Shown in pieces: positions 52,117-55,181 of a stretch of DNA of 55,181 nt. The notes beneath the pieces were generated by a model, which saw only the letters and a program-made list of their open reading frames with translations, was not told the DNA's origin and ran no database searches. The DNA is from Verrucomicrobiaceae bacterium (GTDB lineage: Bacteria > Verrucomicrobiota > Verrucomicrobiia > Chthoniobacterales > Chthoniobacteraceae). Within the stretch, counting starts at the first letter, position 1. Each line of letters begins with the position of its first letter. Position numbers and translations under genes: made by a program. The DNA is taken from positions 1 through 55,181 of the forward strand of contig SXWH01000201.1 of NCBI GenBank assembly GCA_005791535.1, in the 5' to 3' direction.

Positions 52117-53102
52117 ATCCGCCGCGCCCGCCGCGCCGCAATCATGTTCATCGCCGCACCCGCCGCCAGCGCCAAAAGCAGCAGCGCACCGGTAAGCATT
52201 CCGGAAAGCTCCCGGGATATGCTGGAGATGGAGAGGATGCGCGACAGACCGTTTGAGAGAATCGCCACCGCTGCGACACCGAGCAGCGTGCCGTGTATAC
52301 TCCCCACGCCGCCGAAGATGCTCGTGCCGCCGAGCACCACGGCTGTGATTGCCGCAAGCTCGTAGCCGACGCCCGCATTGGCCCGCGCCTCCGTAACGCG
52401 AGATACAAAAATCACCGCCGCCAGCCCCGCAACGGCACCCGCCATCGTATAAGCCGCGGCAACGCGCCGCTCCACCGGGATTCCAGCAAAGCGCGCGCCC
52501 TCCGGCGAAAACCCAATCGCACGAACGGATCTTCCGAACGTCGTGCGGTGCACCAGAAATCCGATCCCCGCCGCCATCACCATAAACACCCACGCCTGTA
52601 CCGGCACTCCAAGGATAAAACCGTTGCCGAGCGTCAGGAAGTTCTCCGGCAGATTCGTGTATGCTTTCGTTCCGCCCGTGAAGGCCTCCGCCAGACCTCG
52701 AAACAGCGAAAACGTCCCCAGCGTCACAATCAACGGAGGCAGCCCCAGCCGCGTAATCAGCGCCGCATTCAGCCCTCCGCCAACTGCACCCACGGCCACA
52801 GCGCCCGCCGCAGCCGCCCAGGGCGAAAGCCCCGCATCCTGCCACAGCATCCCAAACGAAACCGAGCAAAGTCCCATCAGCGATCCCACCGAAAGATCGA
52901 TCCCGCCCGTCAGAACGACCGGCGTCATCACGAGCGCCAGCAATCCGATTTCCACGGACTGCCTGACGATGTTCGCGACATTATCTCCCGTCAGAAACCT
53001 CCGGCCCATTGCGTTGAACAGAATGACCTCGAGCACGATGACGACGAATAACACCGTCTCGTGGCGCGCCAGACCGGACTTCAAAGATTTCGCAAACGAC
53101 AT
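52113..53102 (-). CDS. RbsC/BPD-type sugar ABC transporter permease (orphan)
   Basis: The 329-residue membrane permease has about ten helices. The family signature VLTGGIDLSVGSLMGL is at the substrate channel, and TAVVLGGTSIFGGVGSIHGTLLGV resembles the EAA-type loop. These proteins import ribose, xylose or similar sugars together with RbsA-like ATPase and RbsB-like binding protein, neither of which is in the window. The ATG at 53102 starts the protein; the ORF to 53315 has an unlikely N-terminus. Its stop overlaps the proS stop by four bases. Confidence 0.88.
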   Translation of the reverse strand: MSFAKSLKSGLARHETVLFVVIVLEVILFNAMGRRFLTGDNVANIVRQSVEIGLLALVMTPVVLTGGIDLSVGSLMGLCSVSFGMLWQDAGLSPWAAAAGAVAVGAVGGGLNAALITRLGLPPLIVTLGTFSLFRGLAEAFTGGTKAYTNLPENFLTLGNGFILGVPVQAWVFMVMAAGIGFLVHRTTFGRSVRAIGFSPEGARFAGIPVERRVAAAYTMAGAVAGLAAVIFVSRVTEARANAGVGYELAAITAVVLGGTSIFGGVGSIHGTLLGVAAVAILSNGLSRILSISSISRELSGMLTGALLLLALAAGAAMNMIAARRARRI

Positions 53103-53235
53103 GCCGGAACAACACCCACAATTCCCCGCGCGATGCAAGCCGCCGAAAGTCCAAACCTTCAATTTCCCGACGTCTTCCCGGGGCCCGCACCAAGCGCTGG
53201 TCGGGAATGGAAGACGGCCATAAAAGACACGCGGT

Positions 53236-54105
53236 TCACTTTGCATCCTGCCGGCTGAGGGCGCGGAGCCAGCCGATGTCGTAGCCGTGGAGGCAGGCGG
53301 CGGCGGGCGCTTCATCGGTGGCGATGAGGTCGGCGTAGGTTTGCACGATGGCGCGGATGGTGTGGGTGTGAAAACGGTCGGGCTCGACGGTTTGCGCGGC
53401 GGGGTCGTGTGCAGGGTCTTCGTTTGCGAGTGCGGCTTCGAGCGTGGTGAGCAGCGGGTTTACGTGGATGACGGGCTGGAGTTTTTTGACTTCCGCGGCG
53501 GCTTTCTCCTCCGCCTGCTCCTCGGCGCCGCGACGGGCGGAGATGCGGAGTTTTTCGCTGACGAACTTCATCGCTTCGCCCGTCACTTTGCTGCCCACGG
53601 ATGGAAGCAGGGCTTTTGCCGCGATGGCGACGACTCCGCCGATGATGAGCAGGCCGCCCGTGACGCGTTCGCTTTGTTTGTCGATTTCCGTCGCGATGCG
53701 GTCGATGCGGTCGGCCAGGTCGCTGTGAATTTCCGCGGCGAGTTCCTCGCGGAATTTGCCACCAAAGCCGGCGGTGAGGATTTGCTCCAGCCGCTCGCGC
53801 GCAGCGGTGGACGGGAGGTGAAAGATGCGGACTTTCGGCAGGTCGTTTACAAGCCCGTGTCCGGGCGGAAGCGCGCGCTGGATGCTGAGCGCGTAGCCAT
53901 CGGGCGCGGTGCGGAGCGGCACGAGGAAGTAGTGTGTTTCGTCAGCCGGAATATCACCCGCGATTTGGATGACGCGCGTGCCGGAGACGAATGGGAGCGA
54001 ACCGATGGTGGAGCGCAGAAAACCGGTGCCGTCCGAGATGAGGCGGGCGGCGAGGTCTTTGACATCCTGCGCTGTGGCGAGGGCTTTGTCGGCGAGCCAT
54101 TTCAT
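53236..54105 (-). CDS. Unrecognised protein with one hydrophobic segment
   Basis: The 289-residue product has an N-terminal region rich in A, L and D. A beta-like part follows (VIQIAGDIPADETHYFLVPL). A hydrophobic segment (about 150-168, GGLLIIGGVVAIAAKALL) may be a membrane helix. Then comes a charged coiled coil (RRGAEEQAEEKAAAEVKKL). No domain or signal peptide was recognised. It is followed by two further hypothetical genes on the same strand and may form a transcript with them. Function is not assigned. Confidence 0.6.
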   Translation of the reverse strand: MKWLADKALATAQDVKDLAARLISDGTGFLRSTIGSLPFVSGTRVIQIAGDIPADETHYFLVPLRTAPDGYALSIQRALPPGHGLVNDLPKVRIFHLPSTAARERLEQILTAGFGGKFREELAAEIHSDLADRIDRIATEIDKQSERVTGGLLIIGGVVAIAAKALLPSVGSKVTGEAMKFVSEKLRISARRGAEEQAEEKAAAEVKKLQPVIHVNPLLTTLEAALANEDPAHDPAAQTVEPDRFHTHTIRAIVQTYADLIATDEAPAAACLHGYDIGWLRALSRQDAK

Positions 54106-54168
54106 GCCGCGGATATTTAGCAGCGATTGCTGCAGTGCAAACGTGGAAGTGCAGGATGCCGACGCCGG

Positions 54169-54843
54169 CTAGGCGCTGCCGGGGCCGTAGATGGTGATGA
54201 CGTTTTCGCCGATGAGATACGAGCCGCCGCTGGCGTGGTCGGAGACGACGGTTTCACCGACAAACGTGAGGACCTCGGTGCGGGCAGTGAGCGGGAGTTT
54301 CGTGCGGGCCTCCCATTGTTCCGGCGACGGGACGTCCACGATGACGAGCGCATCGCCGCCCGCGAACTCCCACCACATGTCGAACGTGGTGCCGCCGTTT
54401 TCATACCAAATTGTCCCGCCGCGTCCGTAGTTCTGGTAACGCAGCAATGGCCGGCCCGCGGGGCGACTGGCGTCCGACGCCGAGGCGCGGATGGCGGCGA
54501 CGCGATCGACGACCTGCGCGACGGCATCGACAAACCCGGCGTCAACGCCGAGCCAAGCGCAAATATCCGCGGGAGATTTTCCCGCTTCGAGATGCGAACG
54601 CGTGAGATTGCGAAGCCGCTCGGTGACCGCGGCCTCGATCAATTGAACGCGCCTCTTGTCGAAGTACGCCTCGGCAATCCGGTCCCCTTCCGCCTCGGCG
54701 ACACGCCGTGCCTCTTTTGCAGCGTCGAGTTCCTTTTCCGCTTCGCTGCGAATGAGCGCGGCATTCGCCGTGATGGCATCGGCCCCGGCGAGGGCGTCCT
54801 TATAGGCCTTCTGGATGGCGTCGGAAAATTCGTCCTGATTCAT
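54169..54843 (-). CDS. Unrecognised protein with N-terminal coiled coil
   Basis: The 224-residue product has an Ala/Glu-rich coiled coil at about residues 10-75 (ALIRSEAEKELDAAKEARRV). A beta-rich C-terminal part follows, with aromatic residues (NYGRGGTIWYENGGTTFDMWW) and a Gly-rich end (SYLIGENVITIYGPGSA). No family was recognised. The ATG at 54843 is preferred over one 30 bases upstream because the latter would add a short, unsupported N-terminus. The gene sits between two unknown genes on the same strand. Confidence 0.55.
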   Translation of the reverse strand: MNQDEFSDAIQKAYKDALAGADAITANAALIRSEAEKELDAAKEARRVAEAEGDRIAEAYFDKRRVQLIEAAVTERLRNLTRSHLEAGKSPADICAWLGVDAGFVDAVAQVVDRVAAIRASASDASRPAGRPLLRYQNYGRGGTIWYENGGTTFDMWWEFAGGDALVIVDVPSPEQWEARTKLPLTARTEVLTFVGETVVSDHASGGSYLIGENVITIYGPGSA

Positions 54844-54938
54844 GGAATACGGCACCACCGATCTTATAGTCAACGGCGCGGGAATCCAGCACAGGAATCG
54901 ACGCGCAAAGCCGCGGGGACTTCACGCGATTCAGAGGC

Positions 54939-55181
54939 TCACTCCCCGGTCGCCGGGACGAGTCTTACTTCGAGCCAGCCATTCGCCTCCACACGCATGC
55001 CGGATTCCGCCGCAGATATGCAAAGCGCCCGCAGCGTCTCCCGCATTTCGCGAAGCTCGACGAGCCGCCGCTCCGAATGCGCGACGTCCCTTCCGAACCG
55101 CATTTCGTTGCTCAACTGCTCCACGTTGTGAAAGTCGATTTTGCTCTGCACGACGGCGAGCAGGGCATTGGTGGCGTCGGC
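54939..55181 (-). CDS. Unrecognised protein, C-terminal part (5' end outside window)
   Basis: The visible 80-residue part has a helical, charged sequence (RDVAHSERRLVELREMRETL) suggesting a coiled coil, and a beta-like end (GWLEVRLVPATGE). The frame is open to the window edge, so the start lies outside; the GTG at 55151 is only the first possible start inside. No function can be assigned. Confidence 0.5.
   Translation of the reverse strand, partial: ADATNALLAVVQSKIDFHNVEQLSNEMRFGRDVAHSERRLVELREMRETLRALCISAAESGMRVEANGWLEVRLVPATGE

Noticed and set aside
51406-52869. A 487-codon minus-strand frame across proS and the permease
   Set aside because: It conflicts with two recognised genes and its product is low-complexity Gly/Ala/Arg-rich without domains.
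53287-54120. A 277-codon plus-strand frame opposite the first unknown minus gene
   Set aside because: The product is Gly/Val/Phe-rich with no domain; the minus frame has better codon pattern and an ordinary start, though neither is proven.
54127-55131. A 334-codon plus-strand frame at the right edge
   Set aside because: It crosses the minus-strand genes and shows no domain; treated as an antisense shadow.
1-55181. CRISPR arrays, tRNA or rRNA genes, IS elements and prophage boundaries
   Set aside because: I saw no regularly spaced repeats, cloverleaf-like segment, transposase or integrase in the supported frames. A tRNA scan was not possible, so a missed tRNA cannot be excluded.

Overview
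The window is a GC-rich, tightly packed bacterial chromosome segment, most likely from the phylum Verrucomicrobiota. The clues are a planctomycete/verrucomicrobial-type cytochrome (PSCyt/DUF1549/DUF1553), a DUF1080 secreted protein, a stand-alone type II pseudopilin of the form common in that phylum, an archaeal/eukaryal-type ProRS ending in tyrosine, and many genes chained by TGATG, ATGA or GTGA start-stop overlaps. This placement is inference from gene content. I found no rRNA or tRNA gene, IS element or CRISPR array.

Layout. 1-2.8 kb: the end of an HtrA/Deg protease, a small lipoprotein, an Rrf2 regulator and rarA. 2.9-8.7 kb: a tightly linked run of PSCyt cytochrome, moaD, moaE, glcD and glcE. 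8.8-21.6 kb: an exopolysaccharide locus with an outer-membrane barrel, Wza-type exporter, Wzc-type chain-length regulator/tyrosine kinase, three glycosyltransferases, a Wzy/ligase-type membrane protein and an MBOAT plus SGNH acetylation pair. A palindrome overlaps a predicted promoter in front of the wza gene. 21.7-28.6 kb: an Aat/Bpt-type aminoacyl transferase, a strong terminator, a tandem M16 peptidase coupled to a GT81 glucosyl-3-phosphoglycerate synthase-like enzyme, and a second MBOAT/SGNH pair. 28.7-35.0 kb: two coiled-coil membrane proteins, a CCA-adding enzyme-like HD protein, a U32 (RlhA-type) protein, a TSUP permease and a sugar nucleotidyltransferase. 35.1-39.2 kb: a protein with two tandem helix-turn-helix-like repeats (minus strand), then ferredoxin, cysNC, a Dabb protein and FKBP.

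39.2-49.8 kb is almost all on the minus strand. Its core is a candidate transmembrane electron conduit. It consists of a soluble protein with two cyclic-nucleotide-binding domains and four Fe-S cluster motifs, a membrane protein with two His-x13-His pairs (di-heme b), a membrane-anchored ten-heme cytochrome c, and a small membrane protein. Upstream in the same direction lie mnmE and a TPR-like monoheme cytochrome. Downstream lie an orphan MutH/Sau3AI-type nuclease and a DUF72 protein. This is the best candidate here for a poorly described system. 50.0-55.2 kb: a pseudopilin, proS, an orphan RbsC-type permease and three unrecognised genes, the last cut by the window edge.

The polysaccharide genes form a plausible synthesis, polymerisation, acetylation and export pathway. 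The redox module looks like a nucleotide-responsive link between a cytoplasmic Fe-S protein, membrane heme b and periplasmic multiheme c. All functions are inferred from motifs read by eye; no database search was run.
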